Shown here in pieces: positions 27,164 through 34,953 of a stretch of 64,000 nt of DNA. This stretch comes from Candidatus Neomicrothrix sp. UBA2983 (GTDB taxonomy: Bacteria; Actinomycetota; Acidimicrobiia; Acidimicrobiales; MedAcidi-G1), in assembly GCA_002346745.1 (NCBI GenBank), contig DEAL01000014.1, positions 20,084-84,083 of the forward strand. The letters are read 5' to 3'. Made by a program: the position numbers and the translations under genes. Numbering within the stretch: position 1 is the stretch's first letter; each line of letters starts with the position of its first letter. Under the pieces are notes generated by a model, which saw only the letters and a program-made list of their open reading frames with translations, made no database searches and had not been told where the DNA came from.

Positions 27164-27988
27164 GTGGAGGCCGCCTTCTTCGACCTGGACCGGACGGTGA
27201 TCGCCCGGGCCTCGCTGGCCGCCTACGGGCCGGTCCTGCGTCGGGAGGGCTACCTCAACGTCCCCATGGCCCTCAAGGCCGCATGGGGGCAGGTCGTGTA
27301 CCGGTTCTTCGGCGCCGATGACGACGCCATCGACCGGGCCCGCCGAACCGCACTGAGGCTGGCGACCGGCGTCGACCAGGAGTCGCTGCGTCGACTGGCC
27401 CGCGACCACCTGGCGGAGGTCATCGAGCCGATCGTGTTCGACGAGGCGCTCGAACTGCTCGACCGCCACCGCGACGAGGGCCGACTGGTGGTGCTGGTGT
27501 CGGCCTCACCGGTCGAGATCGTCGAGCCCCTCGCCACGCACCTGGGCGTGGACGAATTCGTGGCCACGACCCCGGAGGTGGACCCGGGCGGCCGCTACAC
27601 GGGTGAGGTCGAATTCTCGGCACATGGCCCGGGCAAGGCCGAGGCGATGACCCGACTGGCTGCCGAACTGGACCTGGACCTCGCCGCCTCGTGGGCCTAC
27701 TCGGACTCGGTGAGCGACTTGCCGATGCTCGAGGCGGTGGGCCATCCCGTCGCGGTCAACCCGGACCGGCAACTCCGACGCCTCGCTGGCGAACGGGAGT
27801 GGCCGGTCCTCGAGTTCGAGCGGCCGGTGGCGTTGGGCGACCGGGTGCCGCTGGACCGGCGCTGGGGGGTCGTGTCCGCGTTGACGCTGCTGGCCGCCAT
27901 GGCGGTGTGGTCGGGCGTCCGCCGCGCCCGTCGTCGGTCCCGGGCCGCGGCCAGGGACGCCGGCGTCAGATCGATCGGACCTTCTTGA
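27164..27988 (+). CDS. HAD-IB family phosphatase (SerB-like)
   Basis: 274-residue haloacid-dehalogenase phosphatase. The nucleophile motif FFDLDRTV gives Asp7 and Asp9; motif II is LVSASP, motif III the Lys in HGPGKAEAM, and motif IV is YSDSVSDLPML. A hydrophobic segment near residues 240-257 may be a C-terminal membrane anchor, seen in HAD-IB proteins related to 1-acylglycerol-phosphate or phosphoserine phosphatases. The substrate is not fixed by the sequence. Its last 23 nt overlap a small gene on the other strand. Confidence 0.88.
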   Translation: MEAAFFDLDRTVIARASLAAYGPVLRREGYLNVPMALKAAWGQVVYRFFGADDDAIDRARRTALRLATGVDQESLRRLARDHLAEVIEPIVFDEALELLDRHRDEGRLVVLVSASPVEIVEPLATHLGVDEFVATTPEVDPGGRYTGEVEFSAHGPGKAEAMTRLAAELDLDLAASWAYSDSVSDLPMLEAVGHPVAVNPDRQLRRLAGEREWPVLEFERPVALGDRVPLDRRWGVVSALTLLAAMAVWSGVRRARRRSRAAARDAGVRSIGPS

Positions 27989-28049
27989 CGGCCGCGGCGA
28001 TCAGGGCGCCCAGAACCGTCAGCATCAACAGCTTCTTCACGCCAGCCAT
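27966..28049 (-). CDS. 27-residue small hydrophobic protein
   Basis: ATG-started frame encoding MAGVKKLLMLTVLGALIAAA followed by a short Lys/Arg tail and TGA. The pattern of a basic start, one hydrophobic stretch and a basic tail fits a tiny membrane-associated protein, and similar mini-proteins occur in actinobacteria. It converges with and overlaps the HAD gene by 23 nt. Evidence is composition and codon pattern only. Confidence 0.45.
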   Translation of the reverse strand: MAGVKKLLMLTVLGALIAAAVKKVRSI

Positions 28050-28116
28050 GATACGCAGCCCCGGTCGGGACGCGCCCCTGTCGGGACGCGAGATGGCGAG
28101 GGACGTGCCGCGCCGT

Positions 28117-28122
28117 TAGCGT
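28117..28122 (+). promoter_or_regulatory. -10-like TAGCGT for tRNA-Sec
   Basis: TAGCGT ends 7 nt before the first base of tRNA-Sec, matching transcription that starts at the mature 5' end. Confidence 0.5.
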
Positions 28123-28129
28123 CGTGACC

Positions 28130-28225
28130 GGAGGTGTCTGAGTACCTGGTGGGCTCCCCCGCCTTCAAAGCGGGTGGGACGGGCGATCCCCGTCCGGCGG
28201 GTTCGATTCCCGTCCACCTCCGCCA
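28130..28225 (+). tRNA. selC: tRNA-Sec (anticodon TCA)
   Basis: Selenocysteine tRNA reading UGA. The anticodon loop CTTCAAA (28163-28169) sits on a CCCGC/GCGGG stem, with anticodon TCA at 28165-28167. The acceptor GGAGGTG pairs with CACCTCC (28215-28221), discriminator G, encoded CCA. The eighth position appears as a T-C mismatch. The T arm is GCGGG-TTCGATT-CCCGT, including the G-T closing pair also seen in E. coli selC. A long variable arm (GGGACGGGCGATCCCCGTCC region) and 96-nt length are diagnostic. selA and selB lie 12 kb away. Confidence 0.95.
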
Positions 28226-28258
28226 ATCCGGCCCGGCGGGGGGCCGAGGCGTCCCGGG

Positions 28259-29197
28259 TCAGACGGCCAGCAGGTCGCGGGCGCCGGTGTCGGTGCTGGG
28301 GTGGCGCAACTTCGACATGGCCCGGGCCTCGATCTGGCGGATGCGCTCCCGGGTCAGGTTGAAGTGCTCGCCGACCTCCTCGAGGGTCCGCGGCTCGCCC
28401 CGGTCGAGGCCGAAGCGCAACTTCAGGATCTCGCGCTCGCGCTGGTCGAGGGGTGCCAGCAGGCGGCTGATCTCCTCGGGCAGCAGCGCCGTGGCGGCCC
28501 GTTCGAAGGGCGACTCGGCGGCCCGGTCCTCGACCACGTCACCCAGTTCGGCGTCGCCATCCTCGCGCAGCGGCTCGGAGAGCGACAGGGGCTCGGCAGC
28601 GAAGCGCAGGGCCTCGGTGACCTTGTCCTCGGGCATCTCGACCTCGCGGGCCAGTTCGGCCAGCGTGGCGGGACGGCTGTGCTTGTGTTCGAGGCGGGAA
28701 CGGGCCTTCTGGAGGCGGGCCAGGGTGTCGCCGGCGTGCACGGGTAGCCGAATGGTGCGGCCGGTGTTGGCGATGCCGCGGGTGATGGCCTGACGGATCC
28801 ACCAGGTGGCGTAGGTCGAGAACTTGAAGCCCTTGCGCCAGTCGAACTTCTCGACGGCGTGCATGAGTCCGAGGTTGCCCTCCTGGATGAGGTCGAGCAG
28901 CGGCAGGCCGGAGGCCTGGTACTTCTTGGCAATGGAGACGACCAGACGGAGGTTGGACTGGACGAAGGTGCGCTCAGCCTCCTCGCCCTGGCGGATGGCC
29001 CGACGGAGTTCTCGGCGCCGGGCCGGGGTGACCTTGGCACCGGCCTTGTCCATCTCGGCCTTGGCCTCGACGCCACCCTCGATCTTCTGGGCAAGCCGGA
29101 CCTCGCCCTCCTTGGTCAGGAGGGGGTACTGGCCGATGTCGGTGAGATACAGGCGGACGAGGTCCTCTTCGTCTCGCTCAACCCGGTCCTTCGCCAA
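28259..29197 (-). CDS. RNA polymerase sigma-70 family factor (RpoD/SigA/HrdB-like)
   Basis: Sigma factor with region 1.2 (DLVRLYLTDIGQYPLL), region 2 (NLRLVVSIAKKY, DLIQEGNLGLMHAVEKFD, FSTYATWWIRQAITR), region 3 and region 4 (LEEVGEHFNLTRERIRQIEARAMSKLRHP). It lacks a long acidic region 1.1 and looks like a principal or group 2 factor. The start is uncertain: TTG at 29197 lies 9 nt after GGAGGA and is preferred; GTG at 29206 abuts that GGAGGA, and GTG at 29323 is possible. It converges with tRNA-Sec. The 218-bp leader region holds a promoter and a palindrome. Confidence 0.93.
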   Translation of the reverse strand: MAKDRVERDEEDLVRLYLTDIGQYPLLTKEGEVRLAQKIEGGVEAKAEMDKAGAKVTPARRRELRRAIRQGEEAERTFVQSNLRLVVSIAKKYQASGLPLLDLIQEGNLGLMHAVEKFDWRKGFKFSTYATWWIRQAITRGIANTGRTIRLPVHAGDTLARLQKARSRLEHKHSRPATLAELAREVEMPEDKVTEALRFAAEPLSLSEPLREDGDAELGDVVEDRAAESPFERAATALLPEEISRLLAPLDQREREILKLRFGLDRGEPRTLEEVGEHFNLTRERIRQIEARAMSKLRHPSTDTGARDLLAV

Positions 29198-29335
29198 TCT
29201 GGGCACTCCTCCGTCGTCCGGCGGGCGCCTCCGCGACGCCCGACCTCGTTGCTTCGGAGCGCTCACCGGATCCGTCGGGGCCCTCGTCGGACCCATCCAG
29301 ACCGCTGTCGGTGTCGCCCTCACCGTTCCGTCGTC

Positions 29336-29363
29336 ACCATATCGACGGTCCAGTGGAGCACAA
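29336..29363 (-). promoter_or_regulatory. Predicted promoter of the sigma factor gene
   Basis: On the minus strand TTGTGC (29363-29358), 16 bp, TATGGT (29341-29336). It would give a 5' leader of roughly 130 nt if translation starts at 29197. Confidence 0.4.
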
Positions 29364-29371
29364 CACTCCAA

Positions 29372-29387
29372 CGTGACCTTCGTCACG
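29372..29387. promoter_or_regulatory. Palindrome CGTGAC-N4-GTCACG
   Basis: A perfect 6-bp inverted repeat with a 4-bp spacer, 9 bp upstream of the predicted -35 of the sigma gene. It is a candidate operator; the binding protein is unknown. Confidence 0.4.
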
Positions 29388-29415
29388 AATTGTCACAGAA
29401 GGGCGGGACGGCCCC

Positions 29416-29886
29416 TCAGCCGGTGAGCGGACGGGCCCCGTCGAGGGCGCCGAACGTCGCACCGTCGGCCGCGGGTCGGTCCTCGAGGTCGGCGAGGACG
29501 AGCCGGAGCACGCGTCGGGCCGGGGCGTCGGCGACGGCGTCGAGGTCTTCGGCGAGGCGCTCCAGGTCGGCGACGAGGCCATCGGCCACGGCGCCGGCGA
29601 CCGCCAGTCGGTCCGCGGCCGGTACGCCGTCGAGGGCGGCGACCAGGTCGGCCACCCCGGGGTGGACCGGTCCGTCGTGCACGTCGCCGGCCAACAGCAC
29701 CGAGTCGGGGACGAGGTCCTGCCACCAGGCCACGTGCTCGCCCAGCCGGCGACCCAGCGACGCCAGGGCCGGGGCGGACGACGGGTCGGCACCGTCGGCC
29801 GACCAGGCGCCGAGGCGCTCGAACAGGGCGGTGCCGAGCCACGCCAGGCCGCTCCAGCGGCGGGCGCCCTCGGCAGCGGTCGCCAC
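29416..29886 (-). CDS. Hypothetical helical protein downstream of nadE
   Basis: 156-residue all-helical, Ala/Asp-rich protein starting with GTG two bases after the nadE stop. The opening ARRWSGLAWLGTALFERLG and the later RRLGEHVAWWQDLVPDSVLL suggest a helical bundle, perhaps distantly ferritin-like, but the carboxylate/His metal ligands of that fold are not evident. No signal peptide. Coupling to nadE is the only functional hint. Confidence 0.7.
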   Translation of the reverse strand: MATAAEGARRWSGLAWLGTALFERLGAWSADGADPSSAPALASLGRRLGEHVAWWQDLVPDSVLLAGDVHDGPVHPGVADLVAALDGVPAADRLAVAGAVADGLVADLERLAEDLDAVADAPARRVLRLVLADLEDRPAADGATFGALDGARPLTG

Positions 29887-29888
29887 GG

Positions 29889-31580
29889 TCAGCCCCGGTA
29901 CCGGTTGACGACCGGCAGTCGCCGGTCGCGGCCGAAGCCCTTGCTGGTGACGGTGGCGCCGTGCGGGGTCTGGCGGCGCTTGTACTCGGCCTGGTCGACC
30001 ATCCGAGCGACCCGGTCGACGAGGTCGGCGTCGAAACCGGCGGCGACCAGCTCGGCCCGCGTGCGGTCGCCCTCGATGTAGGCCTCGAGCAGCGGGTCCA
30101 GCACGTCGTAGGGCGGCAGGCTCTGGTCGTCGCGCTGGTCGGGCCGCAACTCGGCCGAGGGCGGCTTGGCGAGGATCGAGTCGGGGATGAGGGGCCCACC
30201 GCCGGCGTGCACCGACTGGACGTTGCGCCAGCGGCAGAGTTCGTAGACGGTCGTCTTGTAGACGTCCTTGATGGAGGCGTAGGCGCCGGCCGTGTCGCCG
30301 TAGAGGGTCGAGTAGCCGACGGCCGCCTCGCTCTTGTTGCCGGTGGTGAGCACCAGCCACCCGTGGGCGTTGGCGAGGGCCATCAGCAGCACGCCGCGGA
30401 TGCGGGCCTGGAGGTTCTCGTCCATGAGGCCGTCCCCGTGCTCCCCGACCGCCGGTTCGAGCAGTCCGCGGAGCGCCACGTGGGCGTCCTCGATCGGGAT
30501 GGTGCGCTCGTCGAGGCCCTGTTCGGCGACGAGCGCCTCGGCGTCGGCGACCGAGTGGTCGCTCGAGTAGCGGGACGGCATGAGGACGGCGTGGACGTGC
30601 TCGGGTCCGAGGGCGTCGGCGGCGATGGTGGCGACGAGGGCCGAGTCGACGCCGCCGGAGAGGCCAAGGCAGACGTCGGTGAAGCCGCTCTTCTGCACGT
30701 AGTCGCGGGTGGCGACCACGAGTGCGGCGTAGACCTCGGCCAGCGGGTCGAGGGGCTGCACGGGCGGCGGGATGGCGTGGTCGGGCCAGGCGACGGTGCC
30801 GGAGACATCGACGACCGGGAGGTCACCGTCGCCGGGAGGGACCTCCGGGGCGTCGACGTCGACGACGACGATGGCCTCGTCGAAGCGGGGGGCCCGGGCG
30901 ACGATCCGGCCGGCGGGATCGGCGACCATGGAGCCGCCGTCGAAGACCAGTTCGTCCTGGCCGCCGACCAGGTTGACGTAGGCGAGGGGCCGCCCCGACG
31001 AGGCGGCGGTGGCGACGATGGTGGCCTCGCGGCGGGCCAGCTTGCCCTGGTGGTAGGGCGAGCCGTTGACGGTGACGAGCAGTTCGGCGCCGCCCTCCAC
31101 CAGCCGGTCGATGGGCCCGTCGTCGACCCAGAGGTCCTCGCAGATGGTGACGCCCACCTTCGCCCCACCGATGCGGAAGAGTTCGAGTGGTTCGGTGCCG
31201 GCGTCGAAGTGCCGGGCCTCGTCGAAGACGCTGTAGTTGGGCAACTGGCGCTTGTGGTAGACGCCGTGGACGGTGCCGCCGCGGCAGACCGCCACGGCGT
31301 TGTGCACCTGCCCGTCGGGCCCGGGGTCGGCGAAGCCCAGCAGCAGCGTGCAGTCGCCGCTCTCGGCGGCCAGCTGCTCGACGGCGTCGCGGCTCTCGGC
31401 AACGAATCGGGGCTTGAGGACGAGATCCTCGAGCGGGTAGCCGGTGAGCACCATCTCGGGGAAGACCGCCAGGTCGCAGCCGGCCACCTCGGGCAGAGCC
31501 GAGCGGACGCGCGCCACGTTGCCGTCGAGGTCTCCGACGACGCTGTTCACCTGGACCAGCGCGACCCGCAGTCGGTGCAT
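29889..31580 (-). CDS. nadE: NAD+ synthase, glutamine-hydrolysing
   Basis: 563-residue two-domain enzyme making NAD from deamido-NAD with glutamine as nitrogen donor. The N-terminal nitrilase-type glutaminase has the Glu of PEMVLTGYP (near 42), Lys in YHKRQLPNYSVF (near 112) and Cys in VTICEDLW (near 148). The C-terminal synthetase has the P-loop LGLSGGVDSALV (near 293) and LTTGNKSEAAVGYSTLYGD. The ATG is fixed by the start of homology and the hexamer upstream. A glutamine user beside the glutamine synthetase block. Confidence 0.96.
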   Translation of the reverse strand: MHRLRVALVQVNSVVGDLDGNVARVRSALPEVAGCDLAVFPEMVLTGYPLEDLVLKPRFVAESRDAVEQLAAESGDCTLLLGFADPGPDGQVHNAVAVCRGGTVHGVYHKRQLPNYSVFDEARHFDAGTEPLELFRIGGAKVGVTICEDLWVDDGPIDRLVEGGAELLVTVNGSPYHQGKLARREATIVATAASSGRPLAYVNLVGGQDELVFDGGSMVADPAGRIVARAPRFDEAIVVVDVDAPEVPPGDGDLPVVDVSGTVAWPDHAIPPPVQPLDPLAEVYAALVVATRDYVQKSGFTDVCLGLSGGVDSALVATIAADALGPEHVHAVLMPSRYSSDHSVADAEALVAEQGLDERTIPIEDAHVALRGLLEPAVGEHGDGLMDENLQARIRGVLLMALANAHGWLVLTTGNKSEAAVGYSTLYGDTAGAYASIKDVYKTTVYELCRWRNVQSVHAGGGPLIPDSILAKPPSAELRPDQRDDQSLPPYDVLDPLLEAYIEGDRTRAELVAAGFDADLVDRVARMVDQAEYKRRQTPHGATVTSKGFGRDRRLPVVNRYRG

Positions 31581-31586
31581 GGCTGC

Positions 31587-31592
31587 AGCGTA
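31587..31592 (-). promoter_or_regulatory. -10-like TACGCT for nadE
   Basis: TACGCT on the minus strand, 6 nt before the nadE ATG. Confidence 0.5.
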
Positions 31593-31625
31593 CCGACGAC
31601 TCGGTAGAGCGGATCCGGACACGGA

Positions 31626-31663
31626 ACGGCCCCGGGACACTGCGGGGAGTGTCCCGGGGCCGT
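31626..31663 (-). terminator. Strong hairpin downstream of glnII
   Basis: A perfect 16-bp stem (ACGGCCCCGGGACACT and its complement) with a 6-base loop, 27 bp after the glnII stop. There is no long T run, as is usual in high-GC actinobacteria. Confidence 0.8.
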
Positions 31664-31690
31664 CCGTCGCGTACGGGGGCGCCGCTGGCC

Positions 31691-32707
31691 CTAGCCGGCG
31701 AGGGCCTCGCAGCAGGTGTTCGTGATCAGGCGGGTGACCACGTACGGGTCCATGTTGGCGTTGGGGCGCCGGTCCTCGATGTAGCCCTTGCCGTCCAGGT
31801 GGACCTGCCAGGGGATGCGCACCGAGGCGCCGCGGTCGGAGACGCCGTAGCTGAACTGGTCGTAGCGCTGGGTCTCGTGGAGACCGGTTAGGCGCTCCTC
31901 GGAGCCGAGGCCGTAGCCCTTGATGTGCTCTTCGGGCTTGCCCTCGGCGCCCAGGGACTCGCAGGCGGTGATGACGGCGTCGTAGTTCTCGCGCATGGCG
32001 TTGGTCGAGAAGTTGGTGTGGGCGCCAGCGCCGTTCCAGTCCCCCTTGATGGGCTTGGCGGCGATCGAGGCGTCGACCCGGTAGTTCTCGGCGATGCGGT
32101 AGAGCAGGTAGCGGGCCACCCACAAGTGGTCGCTGACGGCCACCGGGTCAACGGGGCCGATCTGGAACTCCCACTGGCCGAGCATGACCTCGGCGTTGGT
32201 GCCCGAGATTTCGAGGCCGGCGTCGATGCACGCCTGGGTGTGGTCCTCGACGATGTCGCGGCCGGCGATCTCGATGGCGCCGACGCCGCAGTAGTAGGGG
32301 CCCTGCGGGGCGGGGTAGCCCTCGATCGGCCAGCCCAGCGGGCGGTTCTCCTTGAAGAACGTGTACTCCTGCTCGATGCCGAAGATGGGCTCCTGGTCGG
32401 CGTACTTTTTGTACGTCTCGACGAGGGCGGCCCGGGAGTTGCTGGGGTGCGGGGTCATGTCGCCGTCGGGCAGGCAGACCTCGCAGAGCACGAGCACGTC
32501 ATCGCCGCCGCGGATCGGGTCCGGGCAACTGAAAACGGGGTTGAGCACGCAGTCCGAGTTGTCGCCCGGCGCCTGGTTGGTGCTCGAACCGTCGAAGCCC
32601 CAGATCGGGAACTCGGTGGTGCCCGACTCGAGGATCTTGGTCTTCGAGCGAACATACGGCAGGGGCTGGGTGCCGTCGATCCAGATGTATTCGGCCCTTA
32701 TCGCCAT
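31691..32707 (-). CDS. glnII: Glutamine synthetase type II
   Basis: 338-residue eukaryotic-type (GSII) glutamine synthetase. It has the beta-grasp start IRAEYIWIDGTQPLP, WGFDGSSTNQAPGDNSDC near residue 37, the EQEYTFF metal site near 110, the ATP/ammonium region NGAGAHTNFST near 225, and the RIPWQVHLDGKGYIEDRRPNAN closing motif. Length matches GSII of streptomycetes. GSII enzymes are not adenylylated. It is divergent from glnA-glnR, sharing a 193-bp regulatory gap. GGAG lies about 10 nt upstream of the ATG. Confidence 0.96.
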   Translation of the reverse strand: MAIRAEYIWIDGTQPLPYVRSKTKILESGTTEFPIWGFDGSSTNQAPGDNSDCVLNPVFSCPDPIRGGDDVLVLCEVCLPDGDMTPHPSNSRAALVETYKKYADQEPIFGIEQEYTFFKENRPLGWPIEGYPAPQGPYYCGVGAIEIAGRDIVEDHTQACIDAGLEISGTNAEVMLGQWEFQIGPVDPVAVSDHLWVARYLLYRIAENYRVDASIAAKPIKGDWNGAGAHTNFSTNAMRENYDAVITACESLGAEGKPEEHIKGYGLGSEERLTGLHETQRYDQFSYGVSDRGASVRIPWQVHLDGKGYIEDRRPNANMDPYVVTRLITNTCCEALAG

Positions 32708-32766
32708 GGGTGTCTGTCTCCAAGGTGGGGTGGTCGATGGGCGATCCGTTCGCCCGTTGCATGGGT

Positions 32767-32791
32767 GTGGCCCGGCGGTCCACCGGGCCGC
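32767..32791. other. GC-rich hairpin in the glnII leader
   Basis: GGCCCGG-N7-CCGGGCC inverted repeat between the glnII start and the operator array. It could shape the glnII 5' leader RNA or block read-through. Confidence 0.4.
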
Positions 32792-32812
32792 ACACACGAT
32801 GCCACAACGGCG

Positions 32813-32851
32813 GTTTCCCTGCTGTTGCCCTTGTGTGAACGGACTGTGAAC
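32813..32851. promoter_or_regulatory. 11-bp-phased operator array between glnII and glnA
   Basis: Four half-sites begin at 32813 (GTTTCC), 32824 (GTTGCC), 32835 (GTGAAC) and 32846 (GTGAAC), exactly 11 bp apart. On the minus strand they read GTTCAC, GTTCAC, GGCAAC, GGAAAC. GTTCAC repeats at 11 bp resemble the actinobacterial PhoP box, and GCAAC-N6-GAAAC resembles a GlnR a-b box. The last unit ends 13 bp before the predicted glnA -35. Confidence 0.6.
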
Positions 32852-32864
32852 GGAAAGAAGCCCT

Positions 32865-32894
32865 TTGGCGCGGGCACCACTTCAGGCGCACAAT
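32865..32894 (+). promoter_or_regulatory. Predicted glnA promoter
   Basis: TTGGCG (32865-32870), 18 bp, CACAAT (32889-32894), with the GTG start codon 6 bp later, so the message would be leaderless. Confidence 0.45.
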
Positions 32895-32900
32895 AGTGTC

Positions 32901-34241
32901 GTGGAGAACGACGACCGCAAGCGCGACTACGTCCTGCGCACCGTCGAGGAACGCGGGGTCCGGCTCATCCGGCTCTGGTTCACCGACGTGCTGGGCCGCC
33001 ACAAGTCGGTGGCGATCTCGCCGGCCGAACTCGAGACCGTGTTCGACGAGGGCCTGCAGTTCGACGGCTCGTCGATCGACGGCTTCAGCCGCATCCAGGA
33101 GAGCGACGTGCTGGCGGTCCCCGATCCCGGCACCTTCGAGCTGCTGCCGTGGGCAGCCGAGGACGAGCCCTCCGGCACCATGTTCTGTGACATCACCCAG
33201 CTCGACGGCTCGCCGTTTCCCGGCGACCCCCGCCAGGTGCTGCGCCGCAACCTGACCCGGGCCCGCGACGCCGGCTTCGAGATGTTCTGCGCCCCGGAGG
33301 TGGAGTTCTTCTACTTCGCCGAGGCCAACAGAGGGATCCCCCAGCCCCTGGACGGCGCCTCGTACTTCGACCTGACGACGGCCGACGTCTCCTCGGACCT
33401 CCGCAAGCGCACCCTCCATATGCTCGAGGCCCTGTCGATCCCGGTCGAGTACTCGTTCCACGAGGACAGCCCCAGCCAGCACGAGATCGACCTGCAGTAC
33501 ACCGACGCCCTGTCGATGGCCGACGCCGTGATGACGCTGCGGCTCACGGTCAAGAAGATCGCCCTCGAGCAGGGGGTGCACGCCACGTTCATGCCCAAGC
33601 CGCTCAACGGCGTGCAGGGCTCGGGCATGCACACGCACCTCTCGTTGTTCCGCGACGGCCAGAACGCCTTCCACGGGCCGGACGGCGACGAAGGGCTCTC
33701 AGACGTCGGCAAGGGGTTCATCGCCGGCCTGCTTCGCCACGCCCGCGAGATCACGGCGGTCACCAACCAGCTGGTCAACTCGTACAAGCGGATCAACGAG
33801 GGCTACGAGGCACCCCGGTTCGTGTCGTGGGCCCGAAACAACCGGTCGGCGCTGGTCCGGGTGCCGATCATCAAGCCCGGCAAGACCCAGTCGACCCGCG
33901 TCGAGTACCGGGTGCTCGACCCGGCGTGCAACCCATACCTCGCCTACGCCGTGATCCTGGCAGCCGGCCTGCGGGGCATCGAGGCCGGCTACGAACTGCC
34001 AGCCGAGGCCGAGGCCAACCTCCACGAACTGGGTCCCGACGAGTTGTCGACAATCGGCGTCGAGCCGCTGCCGTCGAACCTGGCCGAGGCGCTCGACGAG
34101 ATGGAGGCCTCCGAGCTGGTCCGCGAGACCCTCGGCGACCACATCTTCGAGTGGTTCCTGCGCAACAAGCGGGCCGAGTGGAACGAGTACCAGCGACAGG
34201 TCACGCCGTTCGAGCTGGAGCACTACCTGCCGACCTGGTGA
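32901..34241 (+). CDS. glnA: Glutamine synthetase type I, GSI-alpha-like
   Basis: 446-residue dodecameric-type glutamine synthetase. It has LQFDGSSIDGFSRIQESD near residue 53, the PEVEFFYF metal site near 130, KPLNGVQGSGMHTHLS near 235, and NRSALVRVP and RVEYRVLDPACNPYLAYA towards the end. Where adenylylated enzymes have NLYDL this one reads NLHELGPDEL, so the modified Tyr is His and adenylylation control should be absent, as in GSI-alpha. The GTG is chosen at the start of homology and from the promoter position. glnR follows after 13 nt. Confidence 0.95.
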   Translation: MENDDRKRDYVLRTVEERGVRLIRLWFTDVLGRHKSVAISPAELETVFDEGLQFDGSSIDGFSRIQESDVLAVPDPGTFELLPWAAEDEPSGTMFCDITQLDGSPFPGDPRQVLRRNLTRARDAGFEMFCAPEVEFFYFAEANRGIPQPLDGASYFDLTTADVSSDLRKRTLHMLEALSIPVEYSFHEDSPSQHEIDLQYTDALSMADAVMTLRLTVKKIALEQGVHATFMPKPLNGVQGSGMHTHLSLFRDGQNAFHGPDGDEGLSDVGKGFIAGLLRHAREITAVTNQLVNSYKRINEGYEAPRFVSWARNNRSALVRVPIIKPGKTQSTRVEYRVLDPACNPYLAYAVILAAGLRGIEAGYELPAEAEANLHELGPDELSTIGVEPLPSNLAEALDEMEASELVRETLGDHIFEWFLRNKRAEWNEYQRQVTPFELEHYLPTW

Positions 34242-34254
34242 CGGCAGGACTGCC

Positions 34255-34935
34255 ATGGACCCCCTCCTCATCTTCCCCGAACCGGCCCCGCCGGAGCTGG
34301 CCCAGGCCCTCGACCTGGGCGGCTGGTCGTGGAAGTCGATCGGGGATCCCGACGCGGCGATCGCCGAGGAACCGGACGGGGGCTGGACCGGTGCCATCGT
34401 GGTGGCCGACGTCGACCCGGAGGGGGCGTTGGCCATGTGCCGGCGGCTGCGCCGAGGCGAGTTGCCGCTGGAGCCGCTGCTGCTGCTGGTGACCGCCAAC
34501 CAACTCGAGGACCTCAAGTTGCGCGAAGACCTCTACGACGACTTCTGCGTGCTGCCGATCCGGCCGGTCGAGCTGTCGGCGCGACTGCGGCACCTGTTCT
34601 GGAAGACGGGACGGGGCACGCGCCCCGACCTCGTGGAGTACGGGCCGCTGGCGCTCAACGTCGAGACCTACCAGGCGGCCATCGACGGCCAGCCCCTCGA
34701 CCTCACCTACATGGAGTACGAACTGCTCAAGTTCCTGGCGTCGCACCCCGGCAGGGTGTTCACCCGCGAGACGCTGCTCAGCCGGGTCTGGGGCTACGAC
34801 TACTACGGCGGTGCCCGCACCGTCGACGTGCACATCCGACGCCTGCGCTCGAAGCTTGGCGAGGAGCACGCTGGCCTGATCCACACCGTCCGTTCGGTGG
34901 GCTACCGGTTCGGCCAGTCCCGCTGGGGCGTGTAG
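34255..34935 (+). CDS. glnR: GlnR-type OmpR-family nitrogen regulator
   Basis: 226-residue regulator with a receiver-like N-terminal domain (1-115) and an OmpR winged helix (about 130-222). The DNA-binding half closely follows streptomycete GlnR: LDLTYMEYELLKFLASHPGR, then ETLLSRVWGYDYYGGARTVD, then HTVRSVGYRF. The receiver part lacks a clear acidic phospho-acceptor pocket, as in orphan GlnR. It is placed 13 nt after glnA and opposite glnII, both typical GlnR targets, so autoregulation through the array at 32813-32851 is likely. Confidence 0.85.
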   Translation: MDPLLIFPEPAPPELAQALDLGGWSWKSIGDPDAAIAEEPDGGWTGAIVVADVDPEGALAMCRRLRRGELPLEPLLLLVTANQLEDLKLREDLYDDFCVLPIRPVELSARLRHLFWKTGRGTRPDLVEYGPLALNVETYQAAIDGQPLDLTYMEYELLKFLASHPGRVFTRETLLSRVWGYDYYGGARTVDVHIRRLRSKLGEEHAGLIHTVRSVGYRFGQSRWGV

Positions 34936-34953
34936 CCCCGGGCCGAACCGGGC

